From the NCBI RefSeq assembly GCF_021502655.1, contig NZ_JAKFFT010000002.1, positions 1,426,001 through 1,490,000 on the forward strand: DNA of 64,000 nucleotides, read 5' to 3'. The stretch's first letter is position 1; every line of letters starts with the position of its first letter. The translations under genes and the position numbers were made by a program. The notes under the pieces were generated by a model, which saw nothing but the letters and a program-made list of their open reading frames with translations, did not search any database and was not told the DNA's origin. This document shows, one piece after another, positions 36,218-46,771 of this stretch. This stretch comes from Dyadobacter sp. CY347 (GTDB lineage Bacteria > Bacteroidota > Bacteroidia > Cytophagales > Spirosomataceae).

Positions 36218-36688
36218 TTATTTTTTCTGATACTTCGCATTCACCTGACTATATAGATCCGCAGGCACAGGCGAATCAATGACAGGAACTTGGGGTTTTG
36301 GTCTTACCCAGTCGAGGTAGCCTTTGCCCCAGGCATAGGCCAGGCCTAGGATGAGGATGCCGACAAAAATGGTCATTTCGGCGAGTGCAAACCAGCCCCA
36401 TTGACCATTTGTTTGTGCAATAAGGTCTTCGTTTCCGAAAACGATCGCCCAGGGAAAAAGGAAAAGGAGCTCAACTTCAAATAAGACGAAGATCAATGCT
36501 ATGACATAAAAACGCACATTGAACTGAATGTTGGCATTGCCTAATGGATCCTCGCCAGATTCATATGTGGTCAGCTTTTCTTCATTTGGACGATGCGGAC
36601 GCAGGAATTTGGCAATGGTGAGCATTAGACCTAATAGTGCTATTGCTGCAATAATGAAGAGTAAGATGTAGCCAAAATCAGAGATCAT
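36218..36688 (-). CDS. nuoA: NADH-quinone oxidoreductase subunit A
   Basis: 156 residues with three membrane helices. The conserved loop reads YESGEDPLGNANIQFNVRFY, followed by FVLFEVELLFLFPWAI. It is a membrane subunit at the junction of the two arms of complex I. The C-terminal tail (about 40 residues, PKPQVPVIDSPVPADLY) is longer than in E. coli. nuoB, its usual neighbour, lies 3.9 kb further along the strand. Confidence 0.93.
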   Translation of the reverse strand: MISDFGYILLFIIAAIALLGLMLTIAKFLRPHRPNEEKLTTYESGEDPLGNANIQFNVRFYVIALIFVLFEVELLFLFPWAIVFGNEDLIAQTNGQWGWFALAEMTIFVGILILGLAYAWGKGYLDWVRPKPQVPVIDSPVPADLYSQVNAKYQKK

Positions 36689-36707
36689 AGTCCGGGACTC
36701 GTTTTTG

Positions 36708-36715
36708 CAAAGCTA
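36708..36715 (-). promoter_or_regulatory. Candidate -7 box for nuoA
   Basis: TAGCTTTG on the minus strand fits TAnnTTTG, 20 bases before the nuoA ATG. The identical octamer stands before the LuxE-like gene and before the thiamine operon. Confidence 0.45.
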
Positions 36716-36787
36716 CTGATTTTAGGCTTTTGACGTGGATTCGTTCTTTAAAACCTTTACGAAGTTACCCAAACAAAGCAGGTCACA

Positions 36788-37669
36788 TTACAGACTTAAC
36801 CAAATTGTTCTCACACTCAGCCCGATGACCAATGCACCGATAATCAGCATGAGGGGCTTGCGTTTGATCTTTCCAACCAGCATTGCACCAAATGGAGCTG
36901 CGATAACGCCTCCTATGATCAACCCGGACACAACCTGCCAGCTGCTTACGCCGGTAAAAATGAGGAATGTAACGCCACTGGCAAAGGCAATCACAAACTC
37001 AGCCGCATTAACGGAACCAATCGTATAACGTGGGTCGCGCCCCTGACCGAGCAACGTAGAAGTTACAATCGGGCCCCAGCCGCCACCGCCGATCGAATCT
37101 AAAAAACCGCCCGCCGCTGCAAGAATGCCGATTTTCTTGGTTTTATTTTTTACCAAATTCTTTTGCAATGCCTTTCTGATAATGATCAAACCAAGAATAA
37201 GCATGTAAGCAGCGATGTATGGTTTTACAAAATCACCATCAATAACATCGGAAAGCAGATAAGCGCCGGTTATTGCGCCCAGCACACCAGGAATCAGAAG
37301 GCTTTTAAAAAGCTTTTTATTAATGTTCTTGTAACGAAAGTGCGAGATTGCGGAAGCTCCGGTTGTGAACATTTCTGCCACGTGAACGCTCGTGCTGCTG
37401 ATCGCAGGCGGCACACCCAAACTCAATAAAAACGAAGTAGATGTCACCCCATAAGCCATACCCAACGCCCCGTCAACAAGCTGCGCGGCCAGTCCAACCA
37501 GCAGATACAACGCAAAGTCACTTCCTATAAACGCATTTACATCATCCTGACTCACTGATAATGAGCCATTAAATACAAATATTGCCGACAGGAGAATGGC
37601 AACAGCCGCAGGAACAATGTACCAGGCCGATATGGAAGGGAGTTTAAGCGAGAGCACTTTTGTAAGCAT
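36788..37669 (-). CDS. TauE/SafE (TSUP) family membrane transporter
   Basis: 293 residues with eight or nine helices. Conserved TSUP motifs are LVDGALGMAYGVTSTSFLL in the first half and GFLDSIGGGGWGPIVTSTLL in the second. The family moves sulfite, sulfoacetate or other sulfur or carbon anions across the inner membrane. No sulfur-metabolism gene adjoins it, so the substrate is open. Confidence 0.88.
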   Translation of the reverse strand: MLTKVLSLKLPSISAWYIVPAAVAILLSAIFVFNGSLSVSQDDVNAFIGSDFALYLLVGLAAQLVDGALGMAYGVTSTSFLLSLGVPPAISSTSVHVAEMFTTGASAISHFRYKNINKKLFKSLLIPGVLGAITGAYLLSDVIDGDFVKPYIAAYMLILGLIIIRKALQKNLVKNKTKKIGILAAAGGFLDSIGGGGWGPIVTSTLLGQGRDPRYTIGSVNAAEFVIAFASGVTFLIFTGVSSWQVVSGLIIGGVIAAPFGAMLVGKIKRKPLMLIIGALVIGLSVRTIWLSL

Positions 37670-37707
37670 TGCTGTTGGTTTTTAAATTCGCCGTGAACAG
37701 GAAGTTA

Positions 37708-37715
37708 CAAAAGTA
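37708..37715 (-). promoter_or_regulatory. Candidate -7 box for the TSUP transporter gene
   Basis: TACTTTTG on the minus strand fits TAnnTTTG, 38 bases before the ATG at 37669. Confidence 0.45.
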
Positions 37716-37772
37716 GTAAAACTATTTAATCTACGTAATTAATAGATTATTAAAATTCATAAGAGTTTTTGT

Positions 37773-39464
37773 TTACCAAATGATCTTAACCAATGAGACA
37801 CCTTGCGCAGGTAATGCAAATTGCAGCTTTATTCTTCCCTTTTCAACATTGACCCATTGCGGGGAAGTCAAAGTTTGTAACTGTCCGGCTCGTTCTAATT
37901 CAGCGATTTGCACGGCAGTTGGTTTTTGAGGGGATCCCATTTTTTTCCAAGCTTCATAAGCATTGCTATGTTCCTGATCGATCCGGTAATGATGCACTTG
38001 CACGCGCTCTGCATTGAGCCCGTTGAGTTGAAGATTGACAGGCGATGCGTCGACCATTTTGTTGTCGTCATGATAATTCCAGACCATTATGGCCGCTTCC
38101 CTCGCATTTTTTGTGGCAAAAGCATTGATATCCCGCTCTCCGCGAACGCTTTCTTTTTTCAGTTTTTCACCATTATAAGCCAGGTTCTGTCTTACCTCCA
38201 CGCGGTTTCCATCCATCATCCCGAACATTCTGAAAACATTTAAGACAGGTTTATCTACGCCATTCGTCGCCAGATCCCGGAAACCTCTGAACCACGGCTG
38301 GTCCTCAAATTCAAATGCCCAGGTCACGGCACCCAGCAAATTAACGCCCCGGGCGTCGGCCAGCTCGTGCTTCCGGGCAAATGAAGCGGCTGTGTAACTG
38401 GAATACATGGTCCCGTTCCGGTAAGCATTCTGCGGATGAAGGTCTTCCGAGCAAGCCGCGCAGCCTTCGGGATCAGATTCACCAATGATAATCGGCAGAT
38501 TTTTAAGGCTGGGATAAGAGGCCACGATCTCAAAACCTTTGTCAATGTCGCGCAGCTGCGTTCCCATATCCATGCGCACAATGCCGTCCACAACCTTGGG
38601 ATTGCCTTTTGCGTGGAAAGTAATGAAGTCCAGGGGAGAGCCGGTCTTTCCCGTTACATAATTTTTACCGCTTACAACGTGGTCCAGAAATGTCCTGAAA
38701 AATTTTGCGGAAACGTCCCAATTTGGCCCGGTAACTTCCGGTCCGCCGATTTTTGCGGTCGGTAACGCACGCTTTACAGCGTCGGCAGAATAGTCGTAAA
38801 GCTTGATGTACTCCTCTGTCGTCCCTTTCCAATATCCAATGTTCGGCTCATTCCAAAGCTCCCAATACCAGGTTTCAACCTCCTCTTTTCCATACCGCTG
38901 AACAGAATGTTTCACCCATTGAAACACCAGCTCCGCGAATTTTTTATAGTCATTAGGCGGATAGGCCCAGCCAGTGTAAATGTCATTATAGTTGTCTCCC
39001 GGCTTCCAATAATGCCTGTAAGGCTGCGGTTTGGACGATAATGCTTCGGGCATAAAGCCAATTTGGGCAATCGGCCGCATGCCTCTTTCAATGTATGTAT
39101 CAAAAATTTTGTCAACGATCGTCCAGTCATAAACCGGCTTTCCTTTTTTATCCTCGGTATAAACATTGGTCGAGCCCCACTTCAAAGCCGCCACGCCATC
39201 GCCCGTCACGAGCATGCTATGCGCCCGCACATAAACCGGAACTTTGCTCAGCTGCGAAATTTCCGTCAGCAACTTTTTCCCATCCTTCATGTAAGTATAG
39301 TTCGGCTCGTCATAACCAAACCAAGCCCAAATCGGCTTCGCCAGGCCCTTTTCGACATTCAGGTTGACTTCAATGGTGATAGGTTTTTGTGAAGATTCCT
39401 GGGCTACAACAATAGAAGAACTGATTAGTAATAAAGCAGAAACAAGTAATTTATGAAATGACAT
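37773..39464 (-). CDS. Glycoside hydrolase, GH39-like (beta-xylosidase type)
   Basis: 563 residues with a signal peptide (MSFHKLLVSALLLISSSIVVAQ), so it acts in the periplasm or outside. The TIM-barrel acid/base glutamate sits in YWELWNEPNIGYW and the probable nucleophile in PIIIGESDPEG. This spacing, with a C-terminal beta domain, is the clan GH-A pattern of GH39 enzymes such as beta-xylosidases and alpha-L-iduronidases. The sugar removed cannot be told from sequence. It is a lone gene, with no transporter or SusCD pair beside it. Confidence 0.82.
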   Translation of the reverse strand: MSFHKLLVSALLLISSSIVVAQESSQKPITIEVNLNVEKGLAKPIWAWFGYDEPNYTYMKDGKKLLTEISQLSKVPVYVRAHSMLVTGDGVAALKWGSTNVYTEDKKGKPVYDWTIVDKIFDTYIERGMRPIAQIGFMPEALSSKPQPYRHYWKPGDNYNDIYTGWAYPPNDYKKFAELVFQWVKHSVQRYGKEEVETWYWELWNEPNIGYWKGTTEEYIKLYDYSADAVKRALPTAKIGGPEVTGPNWDVSAKFFRTFLDHVVSGKNYVTGKTGSPLDFITFHAKGNPKVVDGIVRMDMGTQLRDIDKGFEIVASYPSLKNLPIIIGESDPEGCAACSEDLHPQNAYRNGTMYSSYTAASFARKHELADARGVNLLGAVTWAFEFEDQPWFRGFRDLATNGVDKPVLNVFRMFGMMDGNRVEVRQNLAYNGEKLKKESVRGERDINAFATKNAREAAIMVWNYHDDNKMVDASPVNLQLNGLNAERVQVHHYRIDQEHSNAYEAWKKMGSPQKPTAVQIAELERAGQLQTLTSPQWVNVEKGRIKLQFALPAQGVSLVKIIW

Positions 39465-39553
39465 AGGGCTGTGGGTTATTGCAATGGCCAGAAAGTGGTG
39501 ATTAGCATTGGTAAGGATATCCCTTTAAAAAACTACTAACCCTAAGGAGCAAT

Positions 39554-40603
39554 TCACCAATTCCCAGCCCAGAAACTCGCTCCGTCAAACCCGCTTTGTG
39601 CTAGCAACTTGGCTGCCTGGGCGCTTCTTTTTCCGGTTTGGCAGTAGAAGACGATGGTTTTGTTGGGGGGTAATGTTGGGAGAATGTCGGGGATTTCAGA
39701 TAGGGGGATGTTGATGCCGCCGAAGTTGTCGGCTTCAAATTCGTTATATTCCCTTACGTCAACGAGGTGGATCTGGCCGGGGTAGGATGCTTCGATTCGT
39801 TCGAAGTCTTCGTATTTCATTTCCATTAATTGGCTTTGCGGCTCGCTTTGGGCTGTTGTTTTCTCTGTTTTTGGAGCGGATGCAATTTGTTCGGATCTGG
39901 AAAATTCGAAAATGCTGTTTGTGTTGGTTAAAGCATTCATTACCAATAATTTGCCTGATAATGGTTCGCCGATTTCGCAGATGATCTTGATGGCTTCATT
40001 GGCCATATAAGTGCCGATCATTCCGGGTAAAATGCCGATTACGCCCGCTTCGGCGCAATTGTCCCCTTCTTCTGCATCGGGGAAAAGGCATCGGTAAGTG
40101 GGGCCGCCTTTGTAATTGAAAACCGAAACTTGCCCTTCAAAACGCAGGATGGACCCGAAAATCAATGGCTTATCCAGCTCGACGCAGGCATCATTGACGA
40201 GATAGCGCGTAGGGAAATTGTCTGAACCATCGACTACGATGTCATAGTCAGCAATGATTTTTGCAATATTATCTTCTTGCAGGCGAATGTTGTATGGAGT
40301 GAGTTTGACAAAAGGATTTTGGGCATTTAGTTTTTCAGTGGCAGTCAACACTTTGCTTTTGCCAATATCGGCTGCCGAGTAAAGAATCTGTCGATGCAGG
40401 TTGGTAATGTCCACCACATCATCGTCCACAATGCCAATGTGACCCACGCCCGCAGCCACGAGATATTGTAGCACCGGACAGCCCAGACCACCCGCGCCGA
40501 CAACCAGCACTTTGGCAGCTTTCAGCTTTTCCTGGCCGGTTAGGCCCATTTCCGGCAATAATATCTGCCTGCTATAACGTTTGCGTTCCTGTTGTTCAAA
40601 CAT
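39554..40603 (-). CDS. thiF: ThiF-like adenylyltransferase fused to a rhodanese domain
   Basis: 349 residues. The E1-like domain (1-240) has the nucleotide-binding VVGAGGLGCPVLQYL and SDNFPTRYLVNDAC. It adenylates the C-terminal glycine of ThiS. The C-terminal rhodanese domain has the loop cysteine in FYCQTGKRSAQAA, able to supply sulfur. The zinc-binding CxxC pairs of MoeB are not seen (TYRCLFPD has one cysteine and no later pair), so the metal site seems lost. Last gene of the thiamine operon, 15 bases after thiH. Confidence 0.88.
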   Translation of the reverse strand: MFEQQERKRYSRQILLPEMGLTGQEKLKAAKVLVVGAGGLGCPVLQYLVAAGVGHIGIVDDDVVDITNLHRQILYSAADIGKSKVLTATEKLNAQNPFVKLTPYNIRLQEDNIAKIIADYDIVVDGSDNFPTRYLVNDACVELDKPLIFGSILRFEGQVSVFNYKGGPTYRCLFPDAEEGDNCAEAGVIGILPGMIGTYMANEAIKIICEIGEPLSGKLLVMNALTNTNSIFEFSRSEQIASAPKTEKTTAQSEPQSQLMEMKYEDFERIEASYPGQIHLVDVREYNEFEADNFGGINIPLSEIPDILPTLPPNKTIVFYCQTGKRSAQAAKLLAQSGFDGASFWAGNW

Positions 40604-40618
40604 GTTATTCCAATTTCT

Positions 40619-41731
40619 TTATTGCACAAAAACCTGGTCCCAATCCTTCCAAACCGGCTCATAACCCCTTTTTCGGATTATGTCGGCAATCTGAGCCGGA
40701 CTGCGTTCATCCGAAATCTCAAACTGTTCCAGCGACTCCGGTTCAACCGCATAGCCGCCCGGATTGGTTTTGGAGCCTGCACTGATAGACGTAACGCCCA
40801 ATTGAATGCAATGATCCCGGAACTGCTCAGATTCACGTGTGGAAAGCGAGATTTCCACTTCCTCGTTCATGATCCGATACGCGCAAATCAGCTGTACAAG
40901 CTCCCGATCGGTCATTTCTACCTTCGGTTCAAGTCCGCCGGAAAATGGCCGCAGCCTGGGAAATGATAAACTATAACGCGTTTGCCAATAGGTTCGTTCG
41001 AGATATTGCAGGTGCGCGGCGGTGAAAAAGCTGTCTGTCCGCCAATCTTCCAGGCCAATCAAAACGCCGAGCCCCATTTTATGGATTCCGGCCTGCCCGA
41101 GTCGGTCGGGTGTCTCGAGGCGATAGTTAAAATTCGATTTTTTGCCTTTCGGATGATGTTTTTTGTAATCTTCCTTGTGATAGGTTTCCTGATAAATCAA
41201 AACAGAATAAAGCCCCAGCGCGATCAACTCCTCATATTCAGTGATTTCCAATGGTTGCACTTCCATTGAAATCTGTGAAAAGTAAGGTCGTATCAATTGG
41301 ATCACTTCTTTGAAATAAGCCGTATGGACCGTCTGATTTGCCTCACCCGTTACGAGCAGAACATGGTCATAACCGAGCGATTTAATGACCTCGACCTCAC
41401 GCAAAATCTCATCTTTTGAAAGCGTTTTTCTCCGCACTTTGTTATCCAGACTAAACCCGCAATACGTACAAATGTTGGTGCACTCATTTGACAAATAAAG
41501 CGGAATGTACATTTGCATGGTTTTGCCAAAACGCTTTTGAGTCAGTTTGCGGCTTAGCTGCGCCATCGGTTCCAGGAAATGTGCTGCTGCGGGAGATATC
41601 AATGCTTTGAAATCTTCCAATCTTCGTTTTTGAGCCAAAAGCGCCTTTTGCACATCATTTCCGGTTTTGGAATAAATGCTTGCCTTGACTTCCTCCCAAT
41701 CGTATGCCTCAAATTTTTCTTTAAAGCTCAT
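40619..41731 (-). CDS. thiH: 2-iminoacetate synthase (radical SAM)
   Basis: 370 residues. The radical SAM cluster motif CX3CX2C is in [13 protein letters not shown]. It cleaves tyrosine to p-cresol and dehydroglycine, the thiazole precursor, under anaerobic-type chemistry. [14 protein letters not shown] and [12 protein letters not shown] segments match the family. It overlaps thiG by 11 bases, so the pair is translationally coupled. Confidence 0.93.
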   Translation of the reverse strand: MSFKEKFEAYDWEEVKASIYSKTGNDVQKALLAQKRRLEDFKALISPAAAHFLEPMAQLSRKLTQKRFGKTMQMYIPLYLSNECTNICTYCGFSLDNKVRRKTLSKDEILREVEVIKSLGYDHVLLVTGEANQTVHTAYFKEVIQLIRPYFSQISMEVQPLEITEYEELIALGLYSVLIYQETYHKEDYKKHHPKGKKSNFNYRLETPDRLGQAGIHKMGLGVLIGLEDWRTDSFFTAAHLQYLERTYWQTRYSLSFPRLRPFSGGLEPKVEMTDRELVQLICAYRIMNEEVEISLSTRESEQFRDHCIQLGVTSISAGSKTNPGGYAVEPESLEQFEISDERSPAQIADIIRKRGYEPVWKDWDQVFVQ

Positions 41732-42491
41732 AATCCAGAAATGCAGTTAACGGACTGCTCGCCACAGCATGATTTTCCTGATTTCCTAACCGCGCCTCAA
41801 ACGCCATTCGCCCCGCGATGACGGCCCACTTAAATGCCTTTGCCATAGCCACAGGGTCACCCGCAATCGCAATGGCTGTGTTTACCAAAACCGCATCGGC
41901 GCCAATTTCCATGGCTTTGGCAGCATCCGAAGGCGACCCGATTCCCGCATCCACGATCACAGGAACATTGCTTTGCTCAATGATAATTTCCAGAAAATCA
42001 ATCGTTTTCAAACCCTTATTGCTCCCGATCGGAGCGCCGAGCGGCATGACGGCTGCGACGCCAGCATCCTCCAATCTTTTGCACAAAACCGGGTCTGCAT
42101 GAATGTAAGGCAGGATTACGAAGCCCAATTTCGCCAGTTCCTCCGCAGCTTTGAGCGTTTCGATCGGGTCGGGGAGAAGATACTTTGGATCGGGATGGAT
42201 TTCTAGTTTGAGCCAGTTGGTTTCCAAAGCTTCCCGTGCTAATTGTGCCGCAAAAACAGCTTCTCTGGCCGTTCTGACGCCCGAAGTGTTGGGCAGCAAA
42301 TGAATGTGCGGGTGTTTCAGATGCAAGAGCATATCATCCTGCGCATCATTCACATCCACGCGCCGCAGCGCAACGGTCACAAGTTCCGAACCGGAAGCCA
42401 GCAGCGCTTCTTCCATCAACGCGGCAGAACTGAACTTGCCAGTCCCCGTAAACAGCCGCGATTCAAACGCTTTATCTGCGATTTTCAACAT
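41721..42491 (-). CDS. thiG: Thiazole synthase
   Basis: 256 residues, a TIM barrel that joins dehydroglycine, DXP and ThiS-thiocarboxylate into the thiazole phosphate. Matching segments are [76 protein letters not shown]. Length normal. It overlaps both neighbours, thiE by seven bases and thiH by eleven. Confidence 0.95.
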   Translation of the reverse strand: MLKIADKAFESRLFTGTGKFSSAALMEEALLASGSELVTVALRRVDVNDAQDDMLLHLKHPHIHLLPNTSGVRTAREAVFAAQLAREALETNWLKLEIHPDPKYLLPDPIETLKAAEELAKLGFVILPYIHADPVLCKRLEDAGVAAVMPLGAPIGSNKGLKTIDFLEIIIEQSNVPVIVDAGIGSPSDAAKAMEIGADAVLVNTAIAIAGDPVAMAKAFKWAVIAGRMAFEARLGNQENHAVASSPLTAFLDYEL

Positions 42492-43735
42492 AATATTTCA
42501 TCAAGTTTTTGGACCGTTTCTGTCCGGTTCTCGGATTGGATCAATGCAGAAGACATCGCTACGCCGTGTAAACCTGTTGCTAATAAGGCCGGAATGTCGT
42601 CCGGCAAAATGCCTCCGATGGCAATGATCGGAATGCTTAAATTTCGCTCAGATAGTTTTCGCATTAAAACCCGATAACCGTCCAGGCCCAGGATGGGACT
42701 GAGATTTTGCTTCGTCTTAGTAAATCGAAATGGCCCTAGTCCAACGTAATCCGCGCCTTCGTTGATCCGCAAACGAATGTCTTCCAATGTGTTGGCTGTT
42801 CCGCCAATGATCATGTTGGGGCCAACAATTTTTCGGGCTTCTGGGATAGGCATATCATTTAAACCCAGATGTAAACCATAAGCATTTACTGACACTGCAA
42901 TGTTCGGGAAGTCATTGATAATCAGTTTGGCGTCATAACCATCGCAAACCGCTTTTGCAGCTCTGGCCATTTCTAAAACTTTGCTTTCAGGTTCTTTCTT
43001 AACGCGCAACTGGATCCAGCGGCAGCCAGCTTCCAAAGCCAGTTGAATGCTTTCCAGATGGCTCATTGTATCTGACTGATTGGAAATGAATTGCAGCTTT
43101 TGAATTTTCTCAATTTTCTCAATTTTCAACAATTGCCGGGGGCTTAAGCCCCCGGCAATTGTTGAAAATTGAGAAAATGAAGATTGTAAATTCCAGATTG
43201 CTCCTAGCATGGCTGCGCCATCGAAGTTCATCTTTTCTATTCTATCTATATTTGAATGATCAATTCCGCCAATAGCGATCACTTTCATTGTTTTTTGTTC
43301 TTCTTTTAAATAAAAATCATCATTAACGACTCCCTGATAGCTCTTTTTCGAAATGCTTTCGAAGACAGGCCCGAAGAATGTATAGTTGAAAAATTTGGGA
43401 AGTTGTGCGAGTTGGGCAATGTCGTGAATCGATGTGCTGAGTTTGAAACCGCCATTTTTTAGTTTTTCAAACATCAATTCCGGCGTGTCCTTTCTCAATT
43501 TTTCCGGGAAATGAAGCCTGGTGATCCCATATTGCGCTGCGAGTTCGTGATGCGAATGCAAAGCAATTTTGCAATAAAAGTCAGCGTCGATTTCTTCAAG
43601 CAACCCGTTCAAATCGGCCACATTACAACCGGGTTTACGGAGATGCAGGCGCTGCAACCCATTCCGAAAAAGCGCGTTGATCCGCTCGGATTCGTTCGGA
43701 ATAAATTCAGGATGCGAAATGATGATCAGCTCCAT
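42485..43735 (-). CDS. thiE: Tandem TenI-like/ThiE fusion (thiamine-phosphate synthase)
   Basis: 416 residues from ATG 43735; the upstream extension to 43813 runs into thiC and is unlikely. Two TIM-barrel domains of the ThiE/TenI family lie in tandem. The first (1-185; [38 protein letters not shown]) resembles TenI, the thiazole tautomerase. The second (about 215-416; [50 protein letters not shown]) carries the ThiE phosphate and pyrophosphate sites. It couples HMP-PP to thiazole phosphate. The linker (residues 186-208) is encoded by a 66-bp perfect palindrome. No thiD follows. Confidence 0.88.
   Translation of the reverse strand: MELIIISHPEFIPNESERINALFRNGLQRLHLRKPGCNVADLNGLLEEIDADFYCKIALHSHHELAAQYGITRLHFPEKLRKDTPELMFEKLKNGGFKLSTSIHDIAQLAQLPKFFNYTFFGPVFESISKKSYQGVVNDDFYLKEEQKTMKVIAIGGIDHSNIDRIEKMNFDGAAMLGAIWNLQSSFSQFSTIAGGLSPRQLLKIEKIEKIQKLQFISNQSDTMSHLESIQLALEAGCRWIQLRVKKEPESKVLEMARAAKAVCDGYDAKLIINDFPNIAVSVNAYGLHLGLNDMPIPEARKIVGPNMIIGGTANTLEDIRLRINEGADYVGLGPFRFTKTKQNLSPILGLDGYRVLMRKLSERNLSIPIIAIGGILPDDIPALLATGLHGVAMSSALIQSENRTETVQKLDEILC
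43113..43178. repeat. Perfect 66-bp palindrome within the thiE fusion linker
   Basis: Every base pairs around the centre between 43145 and 43146 (core CCGGGGGCTTAAGCCCCCGG), out to 43113 and 43178. The length is a multiple of three and the reading frame stays open ([21 protein letters not shown]). On its lower flank AAAATTGAG-like 9-bp units are repeated. It looks like an inserted palindromic element that does not break the gene. Confidence 0.9.
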
Positions 43736-43736
43736 A

Positions 43737-45659
<1,923 letters not shown>

Positions 45660-45863
45660 CTAGCCGCCTTGGGTAGCGGTGATCAGCATCACGCGGTCAT
45701 GCGGTTGCAGCTTATGATCAGTCCATGCCGATTTAGGCACAACAGACTGATTGACAGCGACTGCGATCCCTTTGGCCTGATCAGGAAAAAGAGCAGAAAG
45801 TAATTGCTGGACCGAGAGTGGTTCAGAAAATTCGCGCGATTGACCGTTGATGATAATTTCCAT
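45660..45863 (-). CDS. thiS: Sulfur carrier protein ThiS
   Basis: 67 residues from ATG 45863. The longer frame to 45983 would run into the riboswitch, so the internal start is preferred. It opens MEIIINGQSREF, a ubiquitin-like fold, and ends in ITATQGG, the Gly-Gly tail that ThiF adenylates and that carries the thiocarboxylate. First gene after the riboswitch. Confidence 0.93.
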   Translation of the reverse strand: MEIIINGQSREFSEPLSVQQLLSALFPDQAKGIAVAVNQSVVPKSAWTDHKLQPHDRVMLITATQGG

Positions 45864-45946
45864 TCCGAGTTGTGTTTTTGAGAAAAACTTCAGGAATGGA
45901 CCTTTTTTTGGAAAGATACATTGAGATACAATAGCAGTATCTCTTA

Positions 45947-46022
45947 CTTTTCCCTTCGGCAGTACTAACTGCATCAGGTTCAAAGGGTATTATCTCAGTC
46001 CGCATATCGGGACACCCCTAAA
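45947..46022 (-). promoter_or_regulatory. TPP riboswitch (THI element)
   Basis: On the minus strand the conserved cores are in order: AGGGGTGTCC, GACTGAGAT, ATACCCTTTGAACCTGAT and a final GCAGTTAGTACTGCCGAAGGGAA part. This is the thi-box consensus. It lies 84-160 bases before thiS and should turn down the thiamine operon when TPP is high. The expression platform between it and thiS was not resolved by eye. Confidence 0.95.
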
Positions 46023-46029
46023 GTTTAGG

Positions 46030-46037
46030 CAAAGCTA
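46030..46037 (-). promoter_or_regulatory. Candidate -7 box for the thiamine operon
   Basis: TAGCTTTG on the minus strand fits TAnnTTTG and lies eight bases upstream of the riboswitch, the right place for transcription start. Confidence 0.5.
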
Positions 46038-46171
46038 TTCCAAAAAATGTATTTATAAAAATTAACCATAGAAAAGAGTGGCAAAGGACACATTGGGATC
46101 ACTTTTATTTTAAGAATTATCGGGTAACTTTAAGGTCATATTTACCAATTATATCGAACCTACGTTACTTG

Positions 46172-46675
46172 ATGGATCTCATTATCAGAAGCGCTGCTCC
46201 AAAGGATTTGCCATCCCTTTTAGAAATTATTAACCACGCCATTCTCAACACCACTGCCATTTACGACTACGAACCCCGGACTTTGGACGAGCAACGGGAA
46301 TGGTTCGAAAAAATGTTCAATGACGGCATGCCTGTGATTGTCGCGGAAAGGGAAGGCAAAGTCATTGGTTACGGTTCCTACAATATTTTCCGACCCAAAA
46401 TCGGCTACAAGTTCAGTGTAGAACATTCCATTTACCTGGATGAAAAATCAAGAGGATTGGGCGTAGGCGGCAAATTGCTCGGCAGCCTCATCCAGCGCGC
46501 CCGGGAATCCGGCCTGCACAGCATGATCGCCGGCATCGACGCCGCCAACCGCGGCAGCATCGAGTTTCACAAGAAGTATGGTTTTGTTGAAAAGGGATAT
46601 TTGAAGGAAGTAGCCTATAAATTTGATCAGTGGCTGGATCTGGTTTTTATGCAGTTGCTGTTGGAGGAGGATTGA
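46172..46675 (+). CDS. GNAT N-acetyltransferase (phosphinothricin acetyltransferase-like)
   Basis: 167 residues from ATG 46172, which directly follows an in-frame TTG. The acetyl-CoA site reads SRGLGVGGKLLGSLI, with NHAILNTTAIYDYEPRTL and VEHSIYLDEKSRG typical of the PAT/MnaT-like branch. Members acetylate amino groups of small molecules such as phosphinothricin or methionine analogues. The substrate is open. It stands alone. Confidence 0.88.
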   Translation: MDLIIRSAAPKDLPSLLEIINHAILNTTAIYDYEPRTLDEQREWFEKMFNDGMPVIVAEREGKVIGYGSYNIFRPKIGYKFSVEHSIYLDEKSRGLGVGGKLLGSLIQRARESGLHSMIAGIDAANRGSIEFHKKYGFVEKGYLKEVAYKFDQWLDLVFMQLLLEED

Positions 46676-46721
46676 GAAGCTGTCTGCCTGAGCGTTGCTT
46701 ATGCCTGTCAGGAGCGTACTT

Positions 46722-46758
46722 CTGCCGGTCCGCTCAGGCTGACAGGGCGTTGTTCTTG
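46722..46758. repeat. Degenerate copy of the dispersed CGGTCCGCTCAGG repeat
   Basis: CCGGTCCGCTCAGGCTGACAGGGCGTTG here matches CCGGTCCGCTCAGGGTGACAGGGCTCTTG near 57664. The rest of this 96-base gap is also inverted-repeat rich (GCCTGAGCG...CGCTCAGGC). Confidence 0.55.
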
Positions 46759-46771
46759 TCAGCAGCATCTC

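Noticed and set aside
43113..43178. The thiE palindrome as a transcription terminator.
   Set aside because: It is in the middle of an intact coding frame, has no T run after the stem, and the operon continues through three more genes.
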